Position numbers and translations under genes: made by a program. The notes beneath the pieces are model-generated. The model saw nothing but the letters and a program-made list of their open reading frames with translations. It had not been told where the DNA came from and did no database searches. A stretch of DNA of 64,000 bases from an uncultured Methylobacillus sp. (GTDB taxonomy: Bacteria; Pseudomonadota; Gammaproteobacteria; Burkholderiales; Methylophilaceae), in contig CAMLDO010000009.1 of assembly GCA_946478865.1 (NCBI GenBank), positions 17,714 to 81,713 of the forward strand. Reading direction: 5' to 3'. Positions 48,022-58,167 of the stretch are shown one piece after another (position 1 is the stretch's first letter; every line of letters starts with the position of its first letter).

Positions 48022-48804
48022 TTACAGAAGAAAAATCTGCTGTGGGACCACAGGCCGCAGGGAATGTGTTGTTTGCTTCTCGCTGACCTGACGCATGATC
48101 TCGACCTCTTCTCCCGGCTTGAGATGGGTAAAAAATATTTCCGCCTCCCGCTCCAGTTTGTCGAGTTCCTCAAAGAGCATGGATGGGCACAAATGGCGCG
48201 AGAGCTTCGCTAATACCATTTCGCTGTCGCTGAATGCAGTTTCGATGATGAGGTATTTGAGATTTTCGATCCGATTGACGGCATGCCACAATCCGTCGCA
48301 GCTAGTGGTGTCACCCGTAAAAACCAGGCTGGCCTCGCCGCTGTCGAGCTGATAGCCGATTGCAGGAACCGTATGCTGCGCCGGCAAAGCCGTGAATTTG
48401 CGTCCATTCAAATCGACGGTCTGGCCGACTGCGATTTCCTCATGACGCAGAAACGGATCGGACTCGTCGGGAATTACGCTGAAGTCCGGCCAGATTTTCC
48501 AGTTGAAAATGTGATCCTTGAGGATTTGCCAGGTCTCTCGCGTCGCATGCACGGTAATGTACTTCTCGCGCATGCCGATGACAGTGTCCACCAGCAAAGG
48601 AATGCAGGCGATATGGTCGAGATGCGAATGGGTCACGAAGATGTGATCGATCTTCATCATGGCTTCGATGGAAAGATCGGCGACCCCGGTACCCGCATCG
48701 ATCAGGATATCGTCGTCCACCAGTAGCGAAGTCGTGCGGAGATGCCCACCGATTCCGCCGCTGCAGCCCAGGACGCGTACTTGTACAAAGTTGTTATTAT
48801 TCAT
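48022..48804 (-). CDS. Class II 3',5'-cyclic nucleotide phosphodiesterase (metallo-beta-lactamase fold)
   Basis: 260 residues with the MBL metal motif THSHLDHIAC (about residues 58-67), DAGTG near 40 and a later metal Asp in VFTGDTTSCDG. The layout follows the CpdB/PDE1-type class II cAMP phosphodiesterases of eukaryotes and bacteria. It overlaps the cyclase gene by 4 bases, which supports cAMP as substrate. It should limit the signal made by its neighbour. Confidence 0.85.
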   Translation of the reverse strand: MNNNNFVQVRVLGCSGGIGGHLRTTSLLVDDDILIDAGTGVADLSIEAMMKIDHIFVTHSHLDHIACIPLLVDTVIGMREKYITVHATRETWQILKDHIFNWKIWPDFSVIPDESDPFLRHEEIAVGQTVDLNGRKFTALPAQHTVPAIGYQLDSGEASLVFTGDTTSCDGLWHAVNRIENLKYLIIETAFSDSEMVLAKLSRHLCPSMLFEELDKLEREAEIFFTHLKPGEEVEIMRQVSEKQTTHSLRPVVPQQIFLL

Positions 48805-51026
48805 TTTGTGGTGAAGGTAAAGGCGCCATCCCAGCCAGAGCCTGGGGGATGATCACGGAAATAAGCAATACGCTTCTTGTACAGAGCATACAAATATCGT
48901 TCGGGATAATCACGCTGCAACGCAGTGAATTTCTCCTCGGCCGAACTCCAGTTTTGCGCACGATATACCGTCAGGGCATCGCAGTAAAGCGCGAGCTCCT
49001 CCATCATCGCTTCGTCGTCTTCTCCTACCGGACACACCGGCTCGTAAATCGCTACCGGCTTGTCCTTGCCCTTGACCCGCACCACGTCCAGTTCACGGAA
49101 CACGAAATCCGGAATCGCAGCACGCGTCGCTTCGCCCACGATGATCTGCACGCCGTACTCCTTGGTCAGCCCTTCCAGGCGCGAACCGAGGTTCACGGCA
49201 TCACCCATCACGGTATAGGCCATGCGGAATTCTGACCCCATGTTGCCCACGGTCATCACGCCGGTATTGAGGCCGATGCCGATATTGATCTCGGGCCAGC
49301 CTTTGGCCTTGAACTCGGCCTGCACCTGCTTGAGTTTTTCCAGCATCTCCATGGCGGCATACAGAGCATGGCGCGCATGCTGCTCATCGCGGATCGGTGC
49401 GCCCCAGAACGCCATGATCGCATCGCCCATGTATTTGTCGATTGTCCCGCGATGATGATGGATCGCATGCGTCATCGGGGTAAGGTATTCGTTCATGAGG
49501 TGCGTGAGTTGCTTGGGATCCAATCCCTCCGAGATCGAGGTAAAACCTCGTACATCCGAAAACAATACGGTCAGCTCGCGGCTCTCGCCCTCCAGCGTAA
49601 ACGCTTCGGGATCCTGTGCCATTTCGTCCACCAACTCGCGCGGCACGTATTGGCCAAACAGCCCGGCCAGTTGGCGCTTGCCGCGTGACTCGATGAAGAA
49701 GCCATAGGACATGTTGAAGATGAACAAAACCGCTACCAGCAGCACCAGGGAAGCAATTGGCAACACATGGTTGAATTCCTGCCACATATACAGATTTAGA
49801 GCCACGAGCGCCGCCCCGACGACCAGCGTTGCGAATGTCGCCTTGATCGGGCTCAAGGCAGGCAGCAGAAACGCAAGCAACAGGCCTGATGCCAGAAGCA
49901 GGATAAATTCCACTCCCAGGGTGTACGGAGGGCGCTCCTTGATATTGCCATCGAGGATTCCGGCAATCATGTTGGCATGGACTTCTACCCCTGGATAAAC
50001 GCTTTGGACCGGCGTCACGCGCAGGTCCTTCAATCCGGCCGCCGTCGTCCCCACCAGGACGATAGCGCCCTTGAGAGTTTCCGATGGCACCGCTCCCTTC
50101 AACACATCCGTTGCGGAAACGTAGGGAAAGCTGCCTTCCTTGCCTCGGTAGGGGATCAAGGCAGCCACATGCGCATCCACAGGGATGCGACGACCAGCCA
50201 GCCCTATCCATTCCAGTTCGGCGTACCCAGCGCTTTCTTCGAAACCGAGATGGATCTGAGGCTCATTCAGCACCAGGCGCGCCATGGCCAGCGAAAGCGG
50301 TTCGTATATCGCTCCGCCATGTGTCTCCAGTAAGGGCAAACTGCGAAATACCCCATCCTCATCCAGCCGCGATACGCTGAAGTAGCCGCCGCCAGCCGCG
50401 CTTTCCTGCAACTCGGTCAAGTTGGCGGTATAGGCTTCGGCATTGGCTACGCCTAAAGAGCCAACATCCACACGTTCTTTTTCGATTAACGGCTTGGGCA
50501 ACAGGCCCACGCTGCCGGTCTTGGAAACCTCATGTCGGAAATAGTAGCCGAGCACTACCCGGCGGTTCTTCAGGCTTTCGGCAAACAGGCGGTCGTAATC
50601 GAGGCGAGGCCGAGCCTTGTTGAGGGCCGAGAGAAAACCGGCATCATGGCCCAAATCGCTCTTGGCCAGACGCTCCAGGCTGTTCAGGCCGGAACTGTCG
50701 TCGCGCTCTGCGAATACCACATCGAAACCCAGCGAATCGATGCCATAACGGTCGAACAACTGATCCACCAGCTGCGCCAGCTTGTTGCGACTCCATGGCC
50801 AATGGCCTTCCTCCTTGAGGCTCTTCTCGTCGATATCGACAATGACGATGCGCGGATCAACCGTATTCGGCATCGTCAGCTTGAGCCGCAGGTCATAGGC
50901 AAAGTTTTCCAGGCGAGCAGTGAAGTCGATGGGCAAGGAGCCCACTGCATTGGCAAGAAACAGCAGCATGATCGCGAGACTGAACGCGATACGCAGACGG
51001 TGTCGCCGGAAATAGCTCTTATTCAC
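48801..51026 (-). CDS. CHASE2-domain membrane adenylate cyclase (class III)
   Basis: 741 residues. An N-terminal membrane span (about 12-30) leads to a periplasmic CHASE2 sensor (about 35-370), three further spans (about 372-450), and a class III cyclase domain (about 485-690). Metal aspartates lie in LFSDVRGFTS (about 487) and YMGDAIMAFWGAP (about 532); the lysine in IDKYMGD and aspartate in YTVMGDAVNLGSRLEG fit ATP rather than GTP, and the transition-state Asn and Arg are in that same segment. The signal sensed by CHASE2 is unknown. First gene of a three-gene signalling operon. Confidence 0.9.
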   Translation of the reverse strand: MNKSYFRRHRLRIAFSLAIMLLFLANAVGSLPIDFTARLENFAYDLRLKLTMPNTVDPRIVIVDIDEKSLKEEGHWPWSRNKLAQLVDQLFDRYGIDSLGFDVVFAERDDSSGLNSLERLAKSDLGHDAGFLSALNKARPRLDYDRLFAESLKNRRVVLGYYFRHEVSKTGSVGLLPKPLIEKERVDVGSLGVANAEAYTANLTELQESAAGGGYFSVSRLDEDGVFRSLPLLETHGGAIYEPLSLAMARLVLNEPQIHLGFEESAGYAELEWIGLAGRRIPVDAHVAALIPYRGKEGSFPYVSATDVLKGAVPSETLKGAIVLVGTTAAGLKDLRVTPVQSVYPGVEVHANMIAGILDGNIKERPPYTLGVEFILLLASGLLLAFLLPALSPIKATFATLVVGAALVALNLYMWQEFNHVLPIASLVLLVAVLFIFNMSYGFFIESRGKRQLAGLFGQYVPRELVDEMAQDPEAFTLEGESRELTVLFSDVRGFTSISEGLDPKQLTHLMNEYLTPMTHAIHHHRGTIDKYMGDAIMAFWGAPIRDEQHARHALYAAMEMLEKLKQVQAEFKAKGWPEINIGIGLNTGVMTVGNMGSEFRMAYTVMGDAVNLGSRLEGLTKEYGVQIIVGEATRAAIPDFVFRELDVVRVKGKDKPVAIYEPVCPVGEDDEAMMEELALYCDALTVYRAQNWSSAEEKFTALQRDYPERYLYALYKKRIAYFRDHPPGSGWDGAFTFTTK

Positions 51027-51129
51027 TCCTGCCCCTGCTTTTTCAATGGGTTAGTCCTGTTTTCTCTAAGGATAGCCGATGCGGCGAGGATTTGGCAGCA
51101 CCTATCGCCATGGCACAATAAGGTTTTCG

Positions 51130-51840
51130 ATGACGGCGTACGCTATGGAAACTCTGCAATATCTCGAACTTTCTCCGGGCCAATCTCCCGATGCGGCCGT
51201 TATCTGGTTGCATGGCCTCGGGGCGGATGGTTACGATTTCGCTCCCGTGGTCGAAGCCATGCAGCCCTTGCCCAATATCCGCTTCATTCTGCCGCACGCA
51301 CCGACGATGCCGGTAACCATCAATGGCGGCTATATCATGCCGGCGTGGTACGACATTCTGGGCGGGGACATCGCCAGCCGTCAGGATGAGCAAGGCATCC
51401 GTGCCTCTCAAGCACATATCGAAAACCTGATTGCGCGAGAAAAGCAGCGCGGGATCGACACCAGCCGCATTCTGCTTGCCGGCTTTTCGCAAGGTGGTGC
51501 CATCGCATTGCATACGGGGTTGCGGCATAAGGAGAAACTTGCGGGAATCCTGGCGCTCTCCACTTATCTTCCACTGCACGACAAACTGGAAACGGAAAGC
51601 AGCCAAGCGAATCGAACCACGTCGATTTTCATGGCTCACGGCCGTTTCGACGACATCATTCCACTGCGAACGGCGATCGACTCGAAAAACGGACTGGAAA
51701 GAGCCGGCTATATCGTCGAATGGCATGAGTACCCAATGCCGCACTCAGTCTGCAATGATGAAATCGCAGACATCCGCGATTTCATTCTGCGCACCCTGCC
51801 TCCCCTTCAACCCAAGGGAGTTTCGCTCTCCGGCAATTGA
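51130..51840 (+). CDS. Alpha/beta-hydrolase carboxylesterase (YpfH/EstB-like)
   Basis: 236 residues of the phospholipase/carboxylesterase family: oxyanion region VIWLHGLGADGYDF, nucleophile serine in LAGFSQGGAIAL (near 119), the acidic residue in MAHGRFDDIIP and the histidine in PMPHSVC. Likely cytosolic acyl-ester hydrolase; substrate not known. Start at ATG 51130, which has AAGG at a good distance; 51145 is an alternative. It converges on and overlaps the PilZ-like gene by 34 bases. Confidence 0.9.
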   Translation: MTAYAMETLQYLELSPGQSPDAAVIWLHGLGADGYDFAPVVEAMQPLPNIRFILPHAPTMPVTINGGYIMPAWYDILGGDIASRQDEQGIRASQAHIENLIAREKQRGIDTSRILLAGFSQGGAIALHTGLRHKEKLAGILALSTYLPLHDKLETESSQANRTTSIFMAHGRFDDIIPLRTAIDSKNGLERAGYIVEWHEYPMPHSVCNDEIADIRDFILRTLPPLQPKGVSLSGN

Positions 51841-53492
51841 ATCTCGACGCGCACCCAGTCGTCCTTTTGCTCAACTACGCGACCGAGACGCACCTGGCTG
51901 TGATGATGCTCGGTTCGCAGCTCAAAAATGCCGCCAGCGATAAACTCGACTCGAGGAAGAAGAAGCGTGGAAGGAACATCCTTTTCTTCATCCTTGGGCA
52001 GATAAAGGGCGGGGAAAGGCGGCTGACCTTGCGTCGTGACGCAAGCCGCCAGAAATACATCGGTAGGCAGGAAATCCTGCGGGTGAACACTATTGGCCAG
52101 GCTGCGCAAACGCACGTAAGCCGGAGTGTGGCTTAATACTTCGATCCCGACATGCCGCTTGCTGCCAGGGAGTTGCTTGACGCTACGAACAACGCCCACA
52201 ACCGGCATTTCCGGATTAAGCTCGTAATCGATGGCAATAATTCGGCCGGGGCGCAGCCAGAGATTGAGGTCAGTGCTCACTACCGCGCCGAAACCGTATT
52301 TGCTTTCGTTATTGATGGTCCATTTCTCGCCCTGCACACCAGGCAGCGTAATCGCGCCCTCAGCATTCTCCGGCTTGCTCTCCGATTCAGGCAAAGGCCG
52401 CGCCTTCACCTCTTCCGGCTGGAGGGGCTGCCCCGCGCTGTACAGCACATTCTTCACATGCTGGCAGACGTTGACGATGCCATTGACCACCTGAGCGACC
52501 TTGGCCACTTCATCCCGCTCGTCGGTACGACGCTGCCGGCGATAAACGTGCCGCGACCACTCCACCAGCATGTGTTCGCTCAGTAGCAGACAATCGGAAA
52601 AACTCATGCTCGTCGGCAACCGGAGCTCGGCCGGCATCCGGTCCTGCCGCGCATATTGCGCCAGGCGCTCGACCTGCAGCACCACTTTGTCGGTATCCCA
52701 GTAACGATAGCTCGGCTGTGGCTCGAAATGCCGCATGCGGCGCCCACCGCGATCCTCTTCCTGAGAAACGAAAAAGAGATGACGTTCCTCGGAATATTCC
52801 GCATCCAGCGAGAGCACGTCGCACCAGCGCGACAGCCAGTCCGCCAGTGTTTCGATTTCCACCTTGAGCATGCTGGTATGGTTCAGGGTATCCAGCATCA
52901 ACGCCTGCAGATAGCAGGACATCAATGTAGTATCGGAGCTGTCCGAGTAGCGTTTAAGAACAGTACGCTCATAGCCAAGACGTTCGCTCATCTGGTACAA
53001 CCGATGCAGACGCAGCCAGCCACCTTCCGTCATGGACTGATAGCGCAGGTAGCGCCACTTGGCCGCGGAGCGCAGCGTATCCACCAGATTGAGCAGCAGT
53101 TGCGGCAGTTGTGCCGCGAGGGGAGAGTGTTCAGGATCGGCTTGATGGCGGTCGAGAAAGGCCTGATAGGCACGCTCGAGCACATGGTAGTAGTTGTAGA
53201 TCGATTGCCACAGCCGCTCGTCCACTTCGTATTGCAAGACGGGTGCAGCCACATACTGGCGACTGAGCGATGCGACATTCTGTCGGGCGGATTCGTCTAT
53301 CCGGACCAGGGTTTTGAAGGATTCGGCATCCAGAGGGTTGTCGTCGGAGACAAACTCCCTCAACCGTTTCAGTACTATGTCCTGCGCAGCCAGATAATTA
53401 TCCCGGGGAAGGTCGTCCAGCCACCTTGCATCCCAGAATGTCTCCCCTTTTGGCGGCTTGACGAATGCATGCAGTTTATCGATCAGGTCCAC
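51807..53492 (-). CDS. Large conserved protein with a possible degenerate PilZ domain
   Basis: 561 residues, not recognised as a named family. The first 330 residues are predicted mostly helical. After a proline/acidic linker (about 355-380) there is a beta-rich region with WTINNESKYGFGAVVS, which resembles the [DN]xSxxG half of PilZ domains, and LWLRPGRIIAIDY; the preceding RxxxR motif of true c-di-GMP binders is not seen. A sensory or c-di-GMP-linked role is therefore only a guess. Start is a GTG at 53492. The 3' end overlaps the esterase gene. Confidence 0.7.
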   Translation of the reverse strand: MDLIDKLHAFVKPPKGETFWDARWLDDLPRDNYLAAQDIVLKRLREFVSDDNPLDAESFKTLVRIDESARQNVASLSRQYVAAPVLQYEVDERLWQSIYNYYHVLERAYQAFLDRHQADPEHSPLAAQLPQLLLNLVDTLRSAAKWRYLRYQSMTEGGWLRLHRLYQMSERLGYERTVLKRYSDSSDTTLMSCYLQALMLDTLNHTSMLKVEIETLADWLSRWCDVLSLDAEYSEERHLFFVSQEEDRGGRRMRHFEPQPSYRYWDTDKVVLQVERLAQYARQDRMPAELRLPTSMSFSDCLLLSEHMLVEWSRHVYRRQRRTDERDEVAKVAQVVNGIVNVCQHVKNVLYSAGQPLQPEEVKARPLPESESKPENAEGAITLPGVQGEKWTINNESKYGFGAVVSTDLNLWLRPGRIIAIDYELNPEMPVVGVVRSVKQLPGSKRHVGIEVLSHTPAYVRLRSLANSVHPQDFLPTDVFLAACVTTQGQPPFPALYLPKDEEKDVPSTLLLPRVEFIAGGIFELRTEHHHSQVRLGRVVEQKDDWVRVEIQLPESETPLG

Positions 53493-53634
53493 GTTCGCAA
53501 CGAGCCTCTAGTTATTTAGTACTGCCGAATGCTAGAGCGACTATGACAGATTTCCAATAAAATTGCATCATTCGGACAATTGACCGTAAGCCGCTATTTT
53601 GTTACGGTTCATCCCCTCCACAGGCCATCCTTCC

Positions 53635-53865
53635 ATGAGTAAAAATACCCAGCCGGCCAGCTTCGAACAGGCACTCGCAGAACTTGAGGCACTCGTCTCC
53701 CAGATGGAATCCGGGCAACTGCCGCTTGAGCAATCGCTAGCCGCCTACAAGCGCGGAGCGGAGCTGCTGCAGTACTGCCAGAAATCGCTGGCGGACGTGG
53801 AACAGCAGGTCCGTATCCTGAACGAGGCCAGCAGCCTGCAACCTTTTATCCAGAACGATGATTGA
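53635..53865 (+). CDS. xseB: Exodeoxyribonuclease VII small subunit
   Basis: 76 residues, with the family segment SFEQALAELEALVSQMESG then LPLEQSLAAYKRGAELLQYC. Helical partner of XseA, which is not in the window. Start at ATG 53635; an upstream in-frame start at 53599 would add 12 residues not typical of the family. Overlaps ispA by 8 bases, the common xseB-ispA-dxs arrangement. Confidence 0.94.
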   Translation: MSKNTQPASFEQALAELEALVSQMESGQLPLEQSLAAYKRGAELLQYCQKSLADVEQQVRILNEASSLQPFIQNDD

Positions 53866-54748
53866 TTTTTCTTCCTGGGCATCGCAGATCCAGGCCCGTA
53901 CCGAATCCACGCTCGGCGCATTGCTTCCGACTGGCGAAGTCGCTCCCGAACGCCTTCATACAGCCATGCGCTATTCCATACTGGGCGGCGGCAAACGCGT
54001 CCGGCCGTTGCTGGCTCATGCTGCAGGCGAATTGTTTGGCGCTTCTCCCGACAAGGTGGATCTCGCCGCGGCCGCGGTGGAGATGATTCACGCCTATTCA
54101 CTGGTGCATGACGACATGCCCTGCATGGATGATGACGACCTGCGCCGCGGCAAACCCTCCTGTCACAAGCAATTCGACGATGCCACGGCCTTGCTGGTCG
54201 GCGACGCACTGCAAAGCCTTGCGTTCCAGACCCTCGCACAACCCGGACTATGCAACAGCGCGGAACAGCAGGTACGCATGATCCATCTGCTGGCTGTTGC
54301 CAGCGGCTCTCGCGGCATGGCGGGCGGCCAAGCCATCGATCTTGCCAGCGTAGGCCTGAGCCTGACCCAGCAAGAGCTGGAGTTCATGCACATCCACAAA
54401 ACCGGCGCGCTGATTCGTGCCGCCATACTGTTAGGCGCCTATTGCGCCGATGCACCGGATGCGGAAAAGCTTAAAGCGGTCGATCGCTATGCCAAGAGTA
54501 TCGGACTCGCCTTTCAGGTCGTGGATGACATTCTCGATACGCAAGCCGATACGGCCACGCTAGGCAAAACTGCCGGCAAGGACGCGGAAAACAACAAGCC
54601 GACTTACGTCACCATACTCGGCCTCGCCCGCGCCAAGGAGTTCGCCGCCGAATTGCATGCCGACGCGCTTGCCAGCATTGCTCCTTTCGGGGTCGCTGGG
54701 CAGCGCCTGCGACAACTCGCCGATTTCATTACTGAGCGATCTTTCTGA
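53858..54748 (+). CDS. ispA: Farnesyl diphosphate synthase / (2E,6E)-farnesyl transferase
   Basis: Makes C15 farnesyl diphosphate from IPP and DMAPP. 296 residues. First aspartate-rich motif in VHDDMPCMDDDDLRRGKPS (about 83-101), GGKRVRPLL upstream, and the second motif in QVVDDILDTQAD. Standard short-chain prenyl transferase length. dxs starts immediately at the next base after its stop. Confidence 0.96.
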   Translation: MIDFSSWASQIQARTESTLGALLPTGEVAPERLHTAMRYSILGGGKRVRPLLAHAAGELFGASPDKVDLAAAAVEMIHAYSLVHDDMPCMDDDDLRRGKPSCHKQFDDATALLVGDALQSLAFQTLAQPGLCNSAEQQVRMIHLLAVASGSRGMAGGQAIDLASVGLSLTQQELEFMHIHKTGALIRAAILLGAYCADAPDAEKLKAVDRYAKSIGLAFQVVDDILDTQADTATLGKTAGKDAENNKPTYVTILGLARAKEFAAELHADALASIAPFGVAGQRLRQLADFITERSF

Positions 54749-56593
54749 ATGTACCCATTGCTCGAAACCATCGATTCACCCGCGCAACTGCGCCAACTGG
54801 ACAAGAAACGTCTGCCGCAACTCGCGGATGAGTTGCGCAACTTCCTCATCAACAGCGTCTCGCAGACCGGCGGCCACTTGTCGTCCAACCTGGGCGTGGT
54901 GGAACTCACCATTGCGCTGCATTACGTCTTCAACACCCCGGAAGATCGCGTGGTGTGGGACGTGGGCCACCAGACTTATCCGCACAAGATTCTCACTGGA
55001 CGCCGCGAAGGAATGTCGGGTTTGCGCAAGGCAGGCGGCATTGCCGGTTTTCCGCGTCGTGCCGAGAGCGAGTACGATGCGTTCGGAGCAGGTCACTCCA
55101 GCACCTCGATCTCGGCCGCACTGGGTATGGCTGTTGCCGCCCAGCAAACGGGCTCAGACCGGCGTGCGGTTGCCATTATCGGCGATGGGGCGATGACGGC
55201 TGGCATGGCGTTCGAGGCACTCAACAATGCTGGCGCCATGGATGCCAACCTGCTGGTGATCCTCAACGACAACGACATGTCGATTTCGCCGAATGTCGGC
55301 GCGCTCAACAACTACCTGGCTCGACTGCTCTCCGGCAGGCTTTATGACCGTATGCGCCGCAGCACGGAAAAAGTACTGGGCGTCGCACCGCCGATACTGG
55401 AACTGGCAAAGCGCGCGGAAGAACACGTCAAAGGCATGATGACCCCCGGTACGCTGTTCGAGGAGTTCGGCTTCAATTACATCGGTCCTATCGATGGCCA
55501 CGACCTGGATGTCCTGGTCGCCACGCTTTCCAATATCCGCAAGCTCAAGGGACCGCAATTCCTGCATGTGGTCACGCAAAAAGGACATGGCTTCAAGCCG
55601 GCCGAAGACAACCCGGGCAAGTTCCACGGCGTCGGCAAGTTCGACCCGGAAAGCGGCGAATCGCTCGCGAGTGCTGGTCGCAAGACCTACACCCAGATAT
55701 TCGGCGAGTGGCTGGTGGATATGGCCGAACACGACAAGCGGCTGATCGGCATCACCCCGGCCATGTGCGACGGCTCCGGGCTCAACCAGTTCCAGGAAAA
55801 ATTCCCGGATCGCTATTTCGACGTCGGCATCGCCGAGCAGCATGCACTCACTTTCGCCGCGGGCCTCGCTTGCGATGGCAGCAAACCGGTGGTCGCGATC
55901 TATTCGACCTTCCTGCAGCGCGCCTATGATCAGTTGATCCATGACATCGCGCTGCAGAACCTGCCCGTGCTGCTCGCCATAGACCGCGCCGGGCTGGTTG
56001 GTGCAGATGGACCGACGCACGCCGGCAGCTTCGATATTTCCTATCTGCGCTGCATCCCCAACATGGTGGTGATGTGCCCCTCGGACGAAAATGAATGTCG
56101 TCAGATGCTCTACACCGGCTATATGCTGGATGTACCGGCAGCGGTCCGTTATCCGCGCGGCTGCGGTCCCGGAACTGCAATCATGCGCGAAATGAAAGCG
56201 TTACCGCTGGGTAAAGGGGAAATCCGCCGGCAAGGCTCCCGAATTGCCATCCTCGCTTTCGGCAGCATGTTGCAGCCAGCGCTGGTCGCAGCGGAAAAAC
56301 TGGATGCTACCGTCGCCAATATGCGCTTCGTGAAACCCTTGGATACGGAGCTGGTCTATCAGCTAGCGGCCAGTCATGACCTGCTGGTCACCGTCGAGGA
56401 AAACGCGGTGATGGGCGGCGCGGGCGCGGCCGTAATGGAGGCCTTGCAATCCGCCAATGTGACCATATCTACATTGGTACTGGGCTTGCCGGACACCTTC
56501 ATCGAGCACGGCACACCAGAGAAGATGCTTGCTGATTGCGGGCTGGATGCTAATGGCATCCAATCGGCGATTGAGAAAGTATTATCCGAGTAG
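54749..56593 (+). CDS. dxs: 1-deoxy-D-xylulose-5-phosphate synthase
   Basis: ThDP-dependent first enzyme of the MEP isoprenoid pathway (pyruvate + glyceraldehyde 3-phosphate to DXP). 614 residues, the usual length. The ThDP motif is in [20 protein letters not shown] (about 147-166), with [25 protein letters not shown] and the [15 protein letters not shown] segment. It starts directly after ispA, so isoprenoid synthesis is one transcript. folE2 follows after 25 bases. Confidence 0.97.
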   Translation: MYPLLETIDSPAQLRQLDKKRLPQLADELRNFLINSVSQTGGHLSSNLGVVELTIALHYVFNTPEDRVVWDVGHQTYPHKILTGRREGMSGLRKAGGIAGFPRRAESEYDAFGAGHSSTSISAALGMAVAAQQTGSDRRAVAIIGDGAMTAGMAFEALNNAGAMDANLLVILNDNDMSISPNVGALNNYLARLLSGRLYDRMRRSTEKVLGVAPPILELAKRAEEHVKGMMTPGTLFEEFGFNYIGPIDGHDLDVLVATLSNIRKLKGPQFLHVVTQKGHGFKPAEDNPGKFHGVGKFDPESGESLASAGRKTYTQIFGEWLVDMAEHDKRLIGITPAMCDGSGLNQFQEKFPDRYFDVGIAEQHALTFAAGLACDGSKPVVAIYSTFLQRAYDQLIHDIALQNLPVLLAIDRAGLVGADGPTHAGSFDISYLRCIPNMVVMCPSDENECRQMLYTGYMLDVPAAVRYPRGCGPGTAIMREMKALPLGKGEIRRQGSRIAILAFGSMLQPALVAAEKLDATVANMRFVKPLDTELVYQLAASHDLLVTVEENAVMGGAGAAVMEALQSANVTISTLVLGLPDTFIEHGTPEKMLADCGLDANGIQSAIEKVLSE

Positions 56594-56618
56594 TATACTC
56601 AAGTATTAAGCGACTCAA

Positions 56619-57434
56619 ATGGAACAAACCATGAATCACCCTGCGACACTCCCGATTGAGGACGTGCAAAACACGCCTGACGTTCGTCACCTTGCCATCG
56701 ACAAGGTTGGGATCAAGTCCATTCGCCATCCGGTCAAGGTCAAGGACAAGACCGGCGGCGTGCAGCACACGGTTGCAGTATTCAACATGTACGTGCATCT
56801 GCCCCATAATTTCAAGGGCACGCACATGTCGCGTTTCGTCGAAATTCTCAACATGAACGAGCGTGAGATCTCGGTGGAAAACTTCGAGTCCATCCTGCGC
56901 GAGATGGTAAAGCGCCTGGAAGCCGAATCCGGCCATATCGAGATGACTTTCCCGTACTTCGTCAACAAGGCGGCGCCGGTATCCGGCGTACAGAGTCTGC
57001 TGGACTATGAAGTAAGCTTCATTGGAGAGATCAAGGACGGCAAGTACAACATCACCGTGAAGGTGCTGGTGCCGGTCACCAGCCTGTGCCCGTGCTCGAA
57101 GAAGATTTCTGACTACGGCGCGCACAACCAGCGCTCGCATGTCACGATCACGGCCCTGATCAACGACTTCATTTGGGTGGAAGACATCATCAGCCTGGTC
57201 GAAGAACAGGCTTCTTGCCAGTTGTACGGTCTGCTCAAGCGTCCGGATGAAAAGTTCGTCACCGAACGTGCTTACGACAACCCGAAATTCGTCGAAGACA
57301 TGGTGCGCGACGTCGCAGCTCAATTGAATGCCGAACCTCGCATTGACGCTTATGTCGTCGAGTCGGAGAACTTCGAGTCCATTCATAACCATTCGGCTTA
57401 CGCATTGATTGAGCGCGACAAGCGCGTCAGCTAA
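56619..57434 (+). CDS. folE2: GTP cyclohydrolase FolE2 (type IB)
   Basis: Makes dihydroneopterin triphosphate for folate synthesis without needing zinc. 271 residues of the COG1469/FolE2 family with the conserved cysteine in [20 protein letters not shown] (about 150-169) and the C-terminal [14 protein letters not shown]. Common next to dxs in betaproteobacteria. It is unrelated to RibA, so does not replace the missing cyclohydrolase II activity of the RibBX protein. An internal ATG at 56631 is an alternative start. Confidence 0.92.
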   Translation: MEQTMNHPATLPIEDVQNTPDVRHLAIDKVGIKSIRHPVKVKDKTGGVQHTVAVFNMYVHLPHNFKGTHMSRFVEILNMNEREISVENFESILREMVKRLEAESGHIEMTFPYFVNKAAPVSGVQSLLDYEVSFIGEIKDGKYNITVKVLVPVTSLCPCSKKISDYGAHNQRSHVTITALINDFIWVEDIISLVEEQASCQLYGLLKRPDEKFVTERAYDNPKFVEDMVRDVAAQLNAEPRIDAYVVESENFESIHNHSAYALIERDKRVS

Positions 57435-57447
57435 AAGCCGTGCCATG

Positions 57448-57487
57448 GCAATAAAAAAGCGCGGAATTCCGCGCTTTTTTATTGCCG
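57448..57487. terminator. Bidirectional terminator: 40-bp perfect palindrome
   Basis: Twenty bases on each side of 57467/57468 are exact reverse complements, with core GCGCGGAATTCCGCGC flanked by A6 and T6. It ends folE2 on the plus strand and the protease gene on the minus strand. Confidence 0.92.
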
Positions 57488-57497
57488 CAAGCTAACT

Positions 57498-58139
57498 TCA
57501 GTATTTCTTGGTAAGCGTCATCACCAGGCCGTCGCGCTCCATCTGCACCCGGTTCAGCACTGTCATGCCCAACAGTACGATGGGCGGAGAATTGCCCTCG
57601 ACCACCATGGCATCGACCTGATGCAGCACGATGTTACCGATCTTCACGGTGTTCAGACTCACGCGATATGCCTTGACCACTCCTGCGGCCGTGCTCGCGG
57701 CTCCCACCTGCCCATTGACGTAATTCAAGCCCAGTCGTCGCGCCTCGACGCTGCTCATCGCAACAGCCGTCGCGCCGGTATCTACCAGGAACTTGAACGG
57801 CGAGCCATTGATATAGCCTTCGCCAAGAAAGTGACCATCGTTATTGCCGTAGAGCGTGGCGGTCTGCGCGCCCGAACCAGCACCGCCGCTGATCGAAATT
57901 CCCTGCCCCATGCCCAGTTCCCTGCGCTTGCCATCGACCTCCAGCACCACTTTACTACTGTCAGCGGAAAGGATGCGCACGCCTTCTGGAGTAGTTTGAC
58001 CGGCTGCATAGGTTTTAGGCTTGCCACCGTTGATCGCAAGGATGGCCTTGCCGCTGAACAGGCCGACCACATTGATTTGCGTCTCGGCAGCCGCAGAAAA
58101 AGACAGAGCAAGACAGAAAAGCAAAGCCAGAAGACGCAC
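57498..58139 (-). CDS. Retropepsin-like aspartic protease (TIGR02281 family)
   Basis: 213 residues from a GTG at 58139, which has a GGGAG ribosome site and gives a signal peptide (RLLALLFCLALSFSAAAE). After a region with VVLEVDGKRRELGMG comes a single-copy retropepsin domain (about 100-213) with the active-site motif FLVDTGATAVAMS and PIVLLGMTVLNRV; these enzymes act as dimers. Likely periplasmic. The open frame runs further upstream but overlaps the neighbouring MFS gene and looks unlike protein. Confidence 0.85.
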   Translation of the reverse strand: MRLLALLFCLALSFSAAAETQINVVGLFSGKAILAINGGKPKTYAAGQTTPEGVRILSADSSKVVLEVDGKRRELGMGQGISISGGAGSGAQTATLYGNNDGHFLGEGYINGSPFKFLVDTGATAVAMSSVEARRLGLNYVNGQVGAASTAAGVVKAYRVSLNTVKIGNIVLHQVDAMVVEGNSPPIVLLGMTVLNRVQMERDGLVMTLTKKY

Positions 58140-58167
58140 GACGCACTCCCATCCGGAAAATTGCAGT

